From assembly GCA_900316685.1 (NCBI GenBank), contig ONDS01000008.1, positions 62,001 to 126,000 on the forward strand: a stretch of DNA of 64,000 bases, given 5' to 3'. Numbering within the stretch: the first letter of the stretch is position 1; each line of letters starts with the position of its first letter. The DNA is from an uncultured Prevotellaceae bacterium. GTDB taxonomy: Bacteria; Bacteroidota; Bacteroidia; Bacteroidales; Bacteroidaceae. Below are positions 51,896 to 60,316 of this stretch, one piece after another. Under the pieces are notes generated by a model. It saw nothing but the letters and a program-made list of their open reading frames with translations. It did no database searches and was not told the DNA's origin. The position numbers were made by a program, and so were the translations under genes.

Positions 51896-53377
51896 TTAGT
51901 TATTATGCGATTGATGCCCATTCATCCATTTCCTATACCATGCAAAGAACCAGACAAGTGCCACGACAAGTATGACGATGCCGAGGATGTAGCCAAGCGT
52001 AGACTTGATACCAAAGGCCTGCGGGCTGACAAAGAGGAACGTAGAGCACACGGTGGTCATGAAGAGAGCCGGGATGAGGGTGATGATAAACGGTTTGCGT
52101 TGTTGAACCATATAGACTGTGATGGCCCAAAGCATGAACACCGACAGCGTCTGGTTAGACCATCCGAACCAATTCCAGAGGATGTTGAACCCTTCATTGT
52201 CGTTCATCTGCCACACCAGCAAGGCGATGGCCACTGCGAACATGGGTATACAAACATACAGACGCTTATGAATCGTGCGTTGTTCCAGTTTCACGAAGTC
52301 GGCAATGATCAGTCGTGCCGAACGGAACGCCGTATCGCCGCTGGTGATGGGAGCCGCCACTACACCCAAGAGGGCCAGGATACCTCCAGCCACACCCAAC
52401 CAATCGTTGCAGATGATATTGACGATAGAGGGCGCATCGTTGACCGCCGCCGCGCCACCTGCTATCTGCTCGTAGCCCGGAGTGGGAGAATCGTAGAAGA
52501 AATACATGGCCACGGTAGCCCATATCAAAGCGACGATGCCCTCGGTGATCATCGCCCCATAGAAGATGGGGCGCCCCGTCTTTTCGTTTTTCATACACCG
52601 TGCCATCAAGGGGCTTTGCGTAGCATGAAACCCGCTGATGGCCCCACAGGCGATAGTGATGAAGAGATAGGGGAAAATGTTGTTGGCCGTCAAGGCCGGT
52701 CCTTCAAGACCTTCCCACAATTCAGGTATATCGGGTTGTTTGATGAGCAGTACCACGAGCAAGGCTGCCGCCATGAACAACAGCGAGAAGGCGAACAGGG
52801 GATACACCTTGCCGATAATCTTGTCGATAGGCAGCAATGTAGCGATGATGTAATAGATGAAAATCACGACAATCCAGAACACGTACGGCCCAAAGCTGTC
52901 GATGACGAACGCCGGCTCCCACATGTCGCCGAGAATCTTCGCAGGACTGAATACGAAGACAACGCCCACCATCATCAACAAGAATACGGAGAACACCAGC
53001 ATCACTTGTTTGGTGGTCTTGCCCAGGAACTTGCCTATGATTTCGGGTTGGTTGGCTCCGCCGAGTCGTACGCTGAGCATGCCGCTCATGTAATCATGCA
53101 CAGCTCCCGCGAAGATACATCCCAGCACGATCCAAAGGTATGCCGATGGCCCGAACTTCGCACCCATGATGGCACCGAAGATAGGCCCTGTGCCAGCGAT
53201 ATTCAGGAATTGGATCATGAAGATTTTCCACGAGGGCAACACGATAAAATCCACGCCGTCGGCTTTTGCCACGGCTGGAGTGGGTCGATCGTCCGGACCG
53301 AAAACACGTTCAATGAACTTTCCATAGAGGAAATAGCCCAAGACGAGTGCCAGAAGGCTTAAAATGAAAGAAATCAT
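51896..53377 (-). CDS. Carbon starvation protein A family transporter
   Basis: 493 aa, started at MISFILSLLA after an AT-rich leader with -7 motif. Twelve or more hydrophobic helices. CstA-family landmarks: LNIAGTGPIFGAIMGA, HDYMSGMLSVRLGG, a long core with CGAISGFHATQSPLMARCMKNE, and ITSGDTAFRSARL. Members import pyruvate (E. coli BtsT, CstA) or peptides; in Bacteroidetes the substrate is unassigned. Divergent from the GHL10 gene; first gene of the run that includes recR. Confidence 0.94.
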   Translation of the reverse strand: MISFILSLLALVLGYFLYGKFIERVFGPDDRPTPAVAKADGVDFIVLPSWKIFMIQFLNIAGTGPIFGAIMGAKFGPSAYLWIVLGCIFAGAVHDYMSGMLSVRLGGANQPEIIGKFLGKTTKQVMLVFSVFLLMMVGVVFVFSPAKILGDMWEPAFVIDSFGPYVFWIVVIFIYYIIATLLPIDKIIGKVYPLFAFSLLFMAAALLVVLLIKQPDIPELWEGLEGPALTANNIFPYLFITIACGAISGFHATQSPLMARCMKNEKTGRPIFYGAMITEGIVALIWATVAMYFFYDSPTPGYEQIAGGAAAVNDAPSIVNIICNDWLGVAGGILALLGVVAAPITSGDTAFRSARLIIADFVKLEQRTIHKRLYVCIPMFAVAIALLVWQMNDNEGFNILWNWFGWSNQTLSVFMLWAITVYMVQQRKPFIITLIPALFMTTVCSTFLFVSPQAFGIKSTLGYILGIVILVVALVWFFAWYRKWMNGHQSHNN

Positions 53378-53399
53378 TGTAGTTACAATTTTTCTAATG

Positions 53400-53407
53400 C
53401 AAAAGTA
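53400..53407 (-). promoter_or_regulatory. Putative -7 element (TACTTTTG) for the cstA operon
   Basis: Minus-strand TACTTTTG, 22 bp before the cstA start. No TTG at the usual spacing. Confidence 0.45.
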
Positions 53408-53417
53408 CACATTAAAT

Positions 53418-53448
53418 TTGAAAAACGGAAAAATTATTCCTAACTTTG
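53418..53448 (+). promoter_or_regulatory. Promoter for the GHL10-type gene
   Basis: TTG at 53418-53420, 20-bp spacer, TAACTTTG at 53441-53448. The start codon at 53509 follows a 5' leader of about 50 bp. Confidence 0.7.
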
Positions 53449-53508
53449 CACAAAATATTAACAATATGCTCTTTTAGGTCTATATTTGACCTTATATTAT
53501 TAAAGGAA

Positions 53509-55155
53509 ATGAAAAAATTGATTTTGTGCCTGGCCCTGGTTTTGACAACCCTCATCGGCCAAGCCCAAACGCCCAAGCATGAAGTGCGTGCCGTTTGGCT
53601 CACCACAATTGGCGGCATCGATTGGCCCCGCACCCATGCCACCTCTACCTCGGCCGTCAACCAGCAGAAGCGCGAGCTCACGAGGATTCTCGACCAGCTG
53701 AAGAAAGCCAATGTGAACACCGTCTTACTTCAGACTCGCGTTAGGGCCAGCACCATTTACCCTTCACAATATGAGCCTTACGACCCTTGCCTCACCGGCA
53801 GGGCAGGAGGAAACCCAGGCTACGACCCATTGCGTTTCGCCATTGAGGAGTGTCACAAACGCGGCATGGAACTGCATGCCTGGGTGGTGACCATTCCCGT
53901 AGGCAAATGGAACTCGCAGGCCACCAAGGCCCTCAGGAACCGTTATCCCAGTCTTATCCAGAGGATAGGCGACGAAGGATACATGAATCCCGAGCGTGAA
54001 GAAACGGGCACCTATATAGCGAGGATTTGCCGCGAGATAGTAGACCGATACGACGTTGACGGCATCCATCTGGATTATATCAGGTATCCTGAAAATTGGA
54101 AATTCAGGGTGAGCAAGGAACAAGGCCGTCAGCATATCACCAACATCGTGCGGAAGATACACCACGCCGTGAAGCAGAGCAAACGCTGGGTAAAGGTAAG
54201 CTGTTCGCCCATTGGCAAGTATTCCGACTTGGCCCGTTATTCCAGTAAGGGATGGAACGCCTACAACACCGTTTGCCAGGATGCCCAGAAATGGTTGCGC
54301 GACGGGTTGATGGACGAGTTGTTTCCGATGATGTATTTCCGTGGCGACAATTTCTACCCCTTCGCCATCAATTGGAAGGAACACACTTATGGCCGAATCA
54401 TCGCGCCAGGCCTGGGCATCTGGTTCCTCGCCCGTTCGGAGGGCAACTGGCCCTTGAGCGACATCACCCGCGAGTTGGAGTTCCTTAGGAGCAACGGACT
54501 TGGCCACACTTATTTCAGGAGCCGTTTCTTTACCGACAACACCAAGGGCATATACGATTACGTGCGTAACCGTCTGGATACTTATCCCGCACTTGTTCCA
54601 GCCTTGACGTGGGAACAGCGAACCCCGCCACAGCCCCCTCGACAGTTGTACATCGACGAATCGAGTGGCACCATCACCCTCTATTGGGACAATGGCGAGG
54701 ATAACAGCGACGGCGACTACCTTACCTATAATATATATGCCAGTCACGGTCAAGGTGGTGTGAACATCAACAACGCCCAAAATCTCATAGCCACACGCGT
54801 TATGGGCAACAGCATCACTTTCAGGAGCAATGCCGCCCACACCCCCATACAATTCGCGGTGACCGCCATGGACCGTTATGGTAACGAGTCGAAGGCCCTG
54901 CAAAGTTCGGTGGAACCGCGAGGAGCACGACAGTTACTGAGGAACGATGGCAGACAGTTGTACCTGCCCCAGCGTGATCCCGCCTTGGATGCCAACTTCG
55001 TAGTCATCCAGAGTCTTGCCGGCAATATCGTCAAGCGTGCGTATTATACCGATGTGATTGACATCCATGACCTGGCTGAGGGTGTGTATACCATCCATTC
55101 GATGAACCGCAACAAAAAGACCCATCGCTTGGGACACTTTATCATCAAGAGGTGA
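53509..55155 (+). CDS. Secreted GHL10-type glycoside-hydrolase-like protein
   Basis: 548 aa from MKKLILCLALV with signal peptide (cleavage after TLIGQAQ). Glycosyl-hydrolase-like 10 (DUF187) barrel in about 25-370: EVRAVWLTTIGGIDWP, NVNTVLLQTRVRASTIYPSQYEP, HKRGMELHAWVV, DVDGIHLDYIRYP (likely catalytic acid region), and VSCSPIGKYSDL. A fibronectin-III-like domain (about 375-470) and a C-terminal T9SS-like or sorting-like strand-rich tail (VVIQSLAGNIVKR) follow. GHL10 members are implicated in peptidoglycan or glycan turnover. Paralogue at 60316-61821. Confidence 0.88.
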   Translation: MKKLILCLALVLTTLIGQAQTPKHEVRAVWLTTIGGIDWPRTHATSTSAVNQQKRELTRILDQLKKANVNTVLLQTRVRASTIYPSQYEPYDPCLTGRAGGNPGYDPLRFAIEECHKRGMELHAWVVTIPVGKWNSQATKALRNRYPSLIQRIGDEGYMNPEREETGTYIARICREIVDRYDVDGIHLDYIRYPENWKFRVSKEQGRQHITNIVRKIHHAVKQSKRWVKVSCSPIGKYSDLARYSSKGWNAYNTVCQDAQKWLRDGLMDELFPMMYFRGDNFYPFAINWKEHTYGRIIAPGLGIWFLARSEGNWPLSDITRELEFLRSNGLGHTYFRSRFFTDNTKGIYDYVRNRLDTYPALVPALTWEQRTPPQPPRQLYIDESSGTITLYWDNGEDNSDGDYLTYNIYASHGQGGVNINNAQNLIATRVMGNSITFRSNAAHTPIQFAVTAMDRYGNESKALQSSVEPRGARQLLRNDGRQLYLPQRDPALDANFVVIQSLAGNIVKRAYYTDVIDIHDLAEGVYTIHSMNRNKKTHRLGHFIIKR

Positions 55156-55187
55156 GGAGTGAACGTTGAAAAGAATGACAAAAAAAG

Positions 55188-55229
55188 TGGAAGGCATCCA
55201 TAAAAATGGGTGCCTTCCATTATTCTTTT
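55188..55229. terminator. Convergent terminator between GHL10 and DUF3127 genes
   Basis: TGGAAGGCATCCA pairs with TGGGTGCCTTCCA (55188-55200 with 55207-55219; one wobble) around an AT-rich hexaloop; A7 upstream and a T-rich run downstream make it bidirectional. Confidence 0.8.
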
Positions 55230-55264
55230 CTTTCGGGACGTTATTGCCCGTCGTTCCCAGAATT

Positions 55265-55687
55265 TTAGAAAGGGAGATCGTCTTCTGGATTGTCGGCATT
55301 GCCAGCTGCAGGAGTAGCAGCCGGGGCAGCAGGAGCCGCAGGAGCCTGTGCTGGGGCTGGAGGTGGTGGGAAGGGCGCATCAGCCGGTGCAGTCGCTACC
55401 GCCGGATTAGCCGTGGTGGGATCATAAGGCCGCACATCATAGGCACGGATGGAATTGTACCATCTTCCTTGGTATTCACGCGCTTCGATGTCGAAGAACA
55501 CCTGATAATCCAGTCCCTGCTGAATGTTGAAGCGTCTCAGCCTATCTTCTCCCCAAACAGAGAACACCATTTTTCTGGGATACTGTTCGAGCGTTTCCAG
55601 CACGAACTCACCTGCTTTCCAGTCACCCCTGGCACTGGTACCGCTACGCTCAGGCAGCACGAAAATAATTTTTCCTATTATATCCAT
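55265..55687 (-). CDS. DUF3127 protein with SSB-like acidic tail (paralogue 1)
   Basis: 140 aa starting at MDIIGKIIFVLPE. Residues about 1-85 form a DUF3127 domain, an OB-like fold distantly related to SSB (ERSGTSARGDWKAGEFVLETLEQYPRKMVF...YQGRWYNSIRAYDVRPY). A proline/alanine-rich linker (about 90-130) leads to an acidic tip NPEDDLPF. This is the layout of bacterial SSB proteins, whose tip binds replication and repair partners. Whether DUF3127 binds ssDNA is unknown. The next gene encodes a paralogue; both precede the divergent dnaN. Confidence 0.88.
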   Translation of the reverse strand: MDIIGKIIFVLPERSGTSARGDWKAGEFVLETLEQYPRKMVFSVWGEDRLRRFNIQQGLDYQVFFDIEAREYQGRWYNSIRAYDVRPYDPTTANPAVATAPADAPFPPPPAPAQAPAAPAAPAATPAAGNADNPEDDLPF

Positions 55688-55744
55688 TGTAAAAGTACTG
55701 ATTATTATAAGTAACACTTTAGTTATACCACACACTCGGATTCC

Positions 55745-56110
55745 TTAGAATGGAGTAGCATCATCTGCGCCACCAGCCCCTGCGGAAGCATCTGGTTGTG
55801 GTGGGAACGGATCCAAACCGGGAGTGGCTGGGGGTTCCTGTTCAAAGGCCGGGCGCACGTCGTAGGCCCTGAAGGAGTTGAACCATCGCCCTTGGTATTC
55901 ACGGGCGTCGATATCGAAGAACACCTTGACATCCTGACCCATCTGTATATTGAATCGTTTGATTCTTTCTTCGCCAAAGACCTCGAACACCATTTTCCTG
56001 GGGTATTGGTCCATCGTTTCCAATACATACTCTTGTGCTTTCCACTCACCCCTGGCAGAAGTTCCGCTTCTTTCAGGTAGCACAGCGATAATCTTTCCTT
56101 GTATTTCCAT
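55745..56110 (-). CDS. DUF3127 protein with acidic tail (paralogue 2)
   Basis: 121 aa starting at MEIQGKIIAVLPE, with a 46-bp gap holding no other gene between the ends of the two coding sequences. The DUF3127 core is nearly the same as in paralogue 1 (ERSGTSARGEWKAQEYVLETMDQYPRKMVF, YQGRWFNSFRAYDVRP). The linker is shorter and the terminus GGADDATPF is less acidic but again ends in -PF. Most likely the result of a tandem duplication. Transcribed divergently from dnaN. Confidence 0.87.
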   Translation of the reverse strand: MEIQGKIIAVLPERSGTSARGEWKAQEYVLETMDQYPRKMVFEVFGEERIKRFNIQMGQDVKVFFDIDAREYQGRWFNSFRAYDVRPAFEQEPPATPGLDPFPPQPDASAGAGGADDATPF

Positions 56111-56208
56111 TATAAAAGTGTTATGATAACTTGAATTAATTTTGTTGGTTGATTTCGTTTGCGAAATTACAAAAAAACCTTGATATTCGATTTTTTTTGG
56201 GTGTTTTT

Positions 56209-56239
56209 TTGCTTGAAAGAATCGTTTTTTGTAATTTTG
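56209..56239 (+). promoter_or_regulatory. Promoter for dnaN
   Basis: TTG at 56209-56211, 20-bp spacer, TAATTTTG at 56232-56239. The start codon is 81 bp downstream. Confidence 0.65.
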
Positions 56240-56319
56240 TATCGATATATGCACCTTGGAAAATAATAAGGTGTCGTTATCCTTGAAATCCGTCAATAAT
56301 AACTAAAAAAATATCATTC

Positions 56320-57444
56320 ATGAGATTTTCCGTTTCCAGCTCCTCGTTGAGCAACAACCTAATGTCATTATCCAAGGTGATTAACAGCAAGAACTCGCTT
56401 GCCATATTGGAATGTATCTTGTTCGACATCCGCAATGGGCAACTGACAATGACCGCCTCGGACAGTGAAAACACCATGAAAGCCACCATGCCGCTTGACG
56501 ACTGTGACGGCGACGCCTTTGTGGCCATTTCCAGCAAGAAGTTGTTGGATGCCGTAAGGGAATTGCCGGAGCAACCGTTGAACTTCGAAATAGATACGAC
56601 CAATTACACGGTACTGGTGAATTACCAAAACGGCCAGTATAATTTCATCGCCGAAAATGCAGATGCCTATCCCCAGGCCCAGCCCATTTCCGATGACGCC
56701 ACATTGATTACCGTCGATGCTCCCATCCTGGCCGACAACATCACCCGTTCGCTGTTCGCCACAATGCAAGACGAGATGCACCCTGCCATGAACGGCATCT
56801 ACTTCGACCTCACTGCCGAGGGACTTTTCATCGTGGCCACCGACGGGCGCAAGCTTGTTCGCAACAAGAACATGAAGGTGAAGAGCGAGACCCCGTCGTC
56901 GTTTATCCTTCCCAAGAAACCCGCCTCGCTTCTGAAGAACGTCTTGTCGAAAGACGAGGGCGATGTGGTGATTAAGTTCGACAACCGTAGCGCCATCATC
57001 AGTTTCCCGGGTGGCACCCTTTACTGCCGCCTTATCGACGGTCGCTATCCCAACTACAATTCGGTCATCCCCAAGGGCAACCCCAACCAAGCCATGCTAG
57101 ACCGTAAGACGCTGCTGAGTGCCCTGCGCCGTGTGTTGCCTTTCGCCAGCGAGAGCAGCCAGCTCATCCGTTTCCATTTCGAGATGGGCAACCTGGAAAT
57201 CTCGTCCGAGGATCTCGACTATGCCACCAGCGCCAAGGAGAGCATCGTATGCGATTACAACGGCCAACCATTGAACATAGGTTTCAAGGGCAGCAGTTTC
57301 CTCGACATGCTGAACAACCTGACGAGCGACGAGGTAATCATCGAGTTGGGTGACCCCAGCCGTGCCGGTGTGATTCTCCCTGCCACGCAGCCCGACAACG
57401 AAGAAATCCTGATGCTCATCATGCCCATGTTGCTCAACGACTAA
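56320..57444 (+). CDS. dnaN: DNA polymerase III beta subunit (sliding clamp)
   Basis: 374 aa. Ring-shaped clamp tethering polymerases to DNA. Three-domain repeats are visible: NLMSLSKVINSKNSLAILECILFDI, ADNITRSLFATMQDEMHPAMNGIYFDL with FIVATDGRKL, and DRKTLLSALRRVLPFASE. The C-terminal segment ends EEILMLIMPMLLND, the partner-binding end. Followed 12 bp later by an exonuclease gene. It is unlinked to dnaA here, as often in Bacteroidetes. Confidence 0.97.
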   Translation: MRFSVSSSSLSNNLMSLSKVINSKNSLAILECILFDIRNGQLTMTASDSENTMKATMPLDDCDGDAFVAISSKKLLDAVRELPEQPLNFEIDTTNYTVLVNYQNGQYNFIAENADAYPQAQPISDDATLITVDAPILADNITRSLFATMQDEMHPAMNGIYFDLTAEGLFIVATDGRKLVRNKNMKVKSETPSSFILPKKPASLLKNVLSKDEGDVVIKFDNRSAIISFPGGTLYCRLIDGRYPNYNSVIPKGNPNQAMLDRKTLLSALRRVLPFASESSQLIRFHFEMGNLEISSEDLDYATSAKESIVCDYNGQPLNIGFKGSSFLDMLNNLTSDEVIIELGDPSRAGVILPATQPDNEEILMLIMPMLLND

Positions 57445-57456
57445 CCGCAACCGAGG

Positions 57457-58305
57457 ATGAGAATACAGTTAAACCGCCCACTCATCGTTTTCGACCTGGA
57501 AACCACGGGATTGGATGTGGCTAAGGACCGCATCATCCAGATAGCCTACGTGAAGTTATATCCCGACGGGAAAGAAGAGCGTTATGACCAAAAGGTGAAT
57601 CCCGGCCGTCCTATCCCTAAGGAAGTGATCACGATTACCGGTATCAGCGACGACGATGTGGCCGCTTGTCCCTCTTTTAAGGAGATAGCCCCCACCCTAC
57701 GTGACAACATGTCGGATTGCGACTTCGCCGGATTCAATTCCAACCATTTCGACATACCCATCTTGGTGGAAGAGTTTCTCAGGGCTGAGATAGATTTCGA
57801 TTTCAACAAATGCCAGTTTATCGACATACAGACCATCTACCACAAGATGGAGCCCCGCAACCTCTCCGCCGCCTATCGTTTTTACTGTGGCAGGGAAATG
57901 GAAGCCGATTTCGAGCCCCACAGGGCCGATAATGATGCCGAGGCCACGTATCGGGTATTGTTGGGCGAACTGGAGAAATACGCCGATGGCGACAAGAAGT
58001 TCCCCGGCAACGATGTGAAGTCGTTGGCAGAGTTTTCCAAGACCGTCGACCGTATAGATTTTGCCGGCCGTATCGTATGGAAAGATGTGCTCGACAAGGA
58101 CGGCAAGGTAATGAAAGACAAGGATGGGCGGCCGATACGCCAGGAAGTGTTCAACTTCGGCAAATACAAGGGCCAGCCCGTTACGGAGGTGTTCCGTCGC
58201 GATCCCAGCTACTATGGCTGGATTATGGAAAAGGATTTCACGCTCAACACCAAGAATGTACTTACCCGCATCCGTATGCGCAGTATGATGGGCAAAACGC
58301 GATAA
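57457..58305 (+). CDS. DEDDh 3'-5' exonuclease with ExoX-like C-terminal domain
   Basis: 282 aa. The exonuclease domain (about 8-175) carries D13 and E15 in DLETTG, D99 in NHFD, and H155/D160 in EPHRADND, completing the DEDDh metal site. It is similar to DnaQ epsilon and RNase T. Residues about 210-265 (NFGKYKGQPVTEVFRRDPSYYGWIMEKDF) are the C-terminal domain found in ExoX. It probably trims 3' ends or single strands in replication or repair. It is between dnaN (12 bp) and coaBC (2 bp), consistent with a shared transcript. Confidence 0.94.
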   Translation: MRIQLNRPLIVFDLETTGLDVAKDRIIQIAYVKLYPDGKEERYDQKVNPGRPIPKEVITITGISDDDVAACPSFKEIAPTLRDNMSDCDFAGFNSNHFDIPILVEEFLRAEIDFDFNKCQFIDIQTIYHKMEPRNLSAAYRFYCGREMEADFEPHRADNDAEATYRVLLGELEKYADGDKKFPGNDVKSLAEFSKTVDRIDFAGRIVWKDVLDKDGKVMKDKDGRPIRQEVFNFGKYKGQPVTEVFRRDPSYYGWIMEKDFTLNTKNVLTRIRMRSMMGKTR

Positions 58306-58307
58306 CC

Positions 58308-59507
58308 ATGTTAAAAGGCAAGAAAATCGTTTTGGGCATAACGGGCAGCATAGCCGCATATAAGGCCTGCCTGATTATTCGGCTTCTGGTGAAATCGGGA
58401 GCCGAGGTACAAGTGGTCATCACCCCTGCAGGCAAGGAGTTCATCACCCCTATCACCCTGTCGGCACTCACACACAAACCCGTGGTGAGCGAATTCTTCT
58501 CGCAGCGCGATGGGACTTGGCATTCACATGTGGACCTCGGTCTATGGGCCGATGCCATGCTGATAGCCCCATGCACAGCCAGCACATTAGGCAAGATGGC
58601 TCATGGTGTGGCGGACAATATGTTGGTGACCACATATTTGTCGATGAAGGCCCCTGTGTTTATCGCCCCAGCCATGGACTTGGATATGTATGCCCATCCC
58701 TCGACCCAACAGAACATCAAGATACTATCGGGTTATGGTTGTCATTTCATTGAGCCTGGAAGCGGATTTCTCGCCAGTGGTTTGGAAGGAAAGGGCAGGA
58801 TGGAAGAGCCCGAACGCATAGTGGAGGAACTCGATAAGTTTTTCACCGGTCAATCGGCGATCAACGACCTGCAAGGCAAGCGTATACTTATCACCGCCGG
58901 GCCCACACACGAGAAAATAGACCCTGTGAGGTTTATCGGCAATTACTCAAGTGGCAAGATGGGCTTCGCGTTGGCTGAAGAATGCTTCCGCCGTGGAGCC
59001 GAGGTCACCCTAATTGCGGGACCCGTCAATATGAGTTGTTCATCGGGAATCCACCGCATCGATGTGGAGAGCTGCATGGAGATGTGCGATGCCGCAGTGA
59101 AGGCATTTCCCCAACAAGATGCCGCTATTCTTTGTGCCGCCGTGGCTGATTTCAAGCCTTCCGAACAGTCGGCCACCAAGATCAAGCGCGAGAAAGGTGA
59201 TCTGTTAATCCGTTTGCAGCCCAACCCGGATATCGCCGCCACCCTTGGTAGTCAAAAAGCATCGCATCAAGTATTGGTTGGCTTTGCCCTTGAGACCAAC
59301 GATGAGACAGCCAATGCCCAGAAGAAATTGGAGAAGAAGAACCTTGACTTCATCGTACTGAACAGCCTGCGAAACGAAGGGACTTGTTTCAAGAGTGATG
59401 ACAATCAAATAAGCATCATTACCCGGAGCGAGAAGAAAGACTTTAGCAAAAAGCCGAAACAAGCTGTAGCAAAAGATATTATCAACGAATTATCTCAATT
59501 AATCTAA
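58308..59507 (+). CDS. coaBC: Bifunctional CoaBC (phosphopantothenoylcysteine synthetase/decarboxylase)
   Basis: 399 aa starting at MLKGKKIVLGIT. CoaC part (about 1-180): flavin-site GITGSIAAYK, catalytic H74 in WHSHVDLG, and PAMDLDMY, a variant of the PxMNxxMW motif with Asp in place of the conserved Asn. CoaB part (from about 187): ITAGPTHEKIDPVRFIGNYSSGKMGFALAEE, CAAVADFKP and ALETND. Makes 4'-phosphopantetheine from phosphopantothenate and cysteine using CTP. Directly downstream of the exonuclease gene (2 bp) and 39 bp before the acidic gene. Confidence 0.96.
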   Translation: MLKGKKIVLGITGSIAAYKACLIIRLLVKSGAEVQVVITPAGKEFITPITLSALTHKPVVSEFFSQRDGTWHSHVDLGLWADAMLIAPCTASTLGKMAHGVADNMLVTTYLSMKAPVFIAPAMDLDMYAHPSTQQNIKILSGYGCHFIEPGSGFLASGLEGKGRMEEPERIVEELDKFFTGQSAINDLQGKRILITAGPTHEKIDPVRFIGNYSSGKMGFALAEECFRRGAEVTLIAGPVNMSCSSGIHRIDVESCMEMCDAAVKAFPQQDAAILCAAVADFKPSEQSATKIKREKGDLLIRLQPNPDIAATLGSQKASHQVLVGFALETNDETANAQKKLEKKNLDFIVLNSLRNEGTCFKSDDNQISIITRSEKKDFSKKPKQAVAKDIINELSQLI

Positions 59508-59546
59508 TAATCAAATAAATTAATCTAATAATCAAAAAACGCATTC

Positions 59547-59984
59547 ATGAAATCAACGCCACAAACCATCCAGCAGATAGAACGAGTTATCAAGAAACTA
59601 TCGCAGAAATTCCCTTATACGGAAGAGCCCACCTTGTTGACTGACCTTCATTTTCGGTTGACACAGGAGAGCGGTGAGCTATTGGTATTCGATGACGACG
59701 ACAATGAAGTGACCCGTTGCGTTGTTGAGGATTGGATAGACAACAAGGACTCATCATTTTTCGATGATGCCACGGATATCTTGCGCCGTTGTCTTTTGAA
59801 AAACAGGGATGAAGTGGACAACTGGGGTATCCTGAAACCTTTCAGTTTGGTATTGGAAGATGAGGAAGGTGAATTTGTTGGCGAGTTGTATGTCGCTGAC
59901 GATGACACCTTGATCTTCGGTGGCGACTTGATGAAAGGATTGGATGAAGACTTGGATAAGTTTATGAAAGACCTCTTCGATTGA
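59547..59984 (+). CDS. Small strongly acidic protein, unknown function
   Basis: 145 aa, no signal peptide or membrane segment. It has about 42 Asp/Glu against about 18 Lys/Arg, clustered in VFDDDDNEVTR, DNKDSSFFDD, LEDEEGEF, VADDDTL and GLDEDLDKF. The pattern of alternating strands (FRLTQESGELLVFDDDD, FSLVLEDEEGEF) suggests a small alpha/beta fold. I do not recognise the family. Immediate neighbours are coaBC and an AT-rich gap with repeats, so it may be part of the dnaN-exo-coaBC unit. Confidence 0.75.
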   Translation: MKSTPQTIQQIERVIKKLSQKFPYTEEPTLLTDLHFRLTQESGELLVFDDDDNEVTRCVVEDWIDNKDSSFFDDATDILRRCLLKNRDEVDNWGILKPFSLVLEDEEGEFVGELYVADDDTLIFGGDLMKGLDEDLDKFMKDLFD

Positions 59985-60315
59985 TTAAAAGATTAAATGA
60001 GAGGTTGGGGCATTGTTTTAGAAGGCACCCCTTGGTGAGTTTTGATTTTTGAATGTTGAGTTTTGAATTATCGCCTTTGGCGATGATGAATTATACTATT
60101 CAGAATTGAAAGAGGTAGGGACCGTATTTGACAAACCACCCCTACCCCTCCTTTGAAAAAGGAGGGGAAAAGGTTACCTATAGTTGGAAATTGAGGGGTA
60201 TGAGTTACCTATAAAATTGAGGGGTATGAGTTACCTATAAAATTGAAGGGTATGAGTTACCTATAAAATTGAAGGGTATGAGTTACCTATAAAATTGAGG
60301 GGTATGAGTTACCTA
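59985..60315. other. 331-bp gap with short repeats and two hairpins
   Basis: No gene. It holds four heptads of the type NTTTTGA (60039-60066), a small hairpin ATCGCC-TTT-GGCGAT (60070-60084), a longer one (CCCCTCCTT with AAGGAGGGG, 60145-60167), and the 26-bp array at 60196-60316. Confidence 0.75.
60145..60170. terminator. Palindromic stem-loop downstream of the acidic gene
   Basis: CCCCTCCTT pairs with AAGGAGGGG around TGAAA, followed by AAA. A common Bacteroidetes intergenic palindrome that may stop transcripts from both convergent genes; the T run is missing. Confidence 0.45.
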
Positions 60316-60316
60316 C
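60196..60316. repeat. 26-bp tandem repeat, four full copies and a partial fifth
   Basis: Copies begin at 60196, 60222, 60248, 60274 and 60300 (partial, 17 bp), each starting GGGTATGAGTTACCTATAAA; the last base of the unit is G or A. A divergent fragment lies just upstream (60173-60195). On the minus strand each unit contains TAG and TAA. The stop of the GHL10 gene is at 60316-60318. Confidence 0.95.

Noticed and set aside
51806-53362. Long plus-strand open frame (518 codons) opposite cstA
   Set aside because: It is antisense to a well-conserved transporter gene, gives a His/Arg/Asp-rich protein without recognisable domains, and is explained by the codon pattern of the real gene.
53509-55155. 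C-terminal T9SS sorting domain on the secreted proteins
   Set aside because: The tail of the GHL10 protein (VVIQSLAGNIVKR) looks somewhat like a sorting-domain motif, but it is too short and the other secreted proteins lack it, so I do not claim T9SS cargo.
60196-60316. Possible CRISPR array
   Set aside because: The 26-bp units are directly contiguous with no spacers and no cas gene is in the window.
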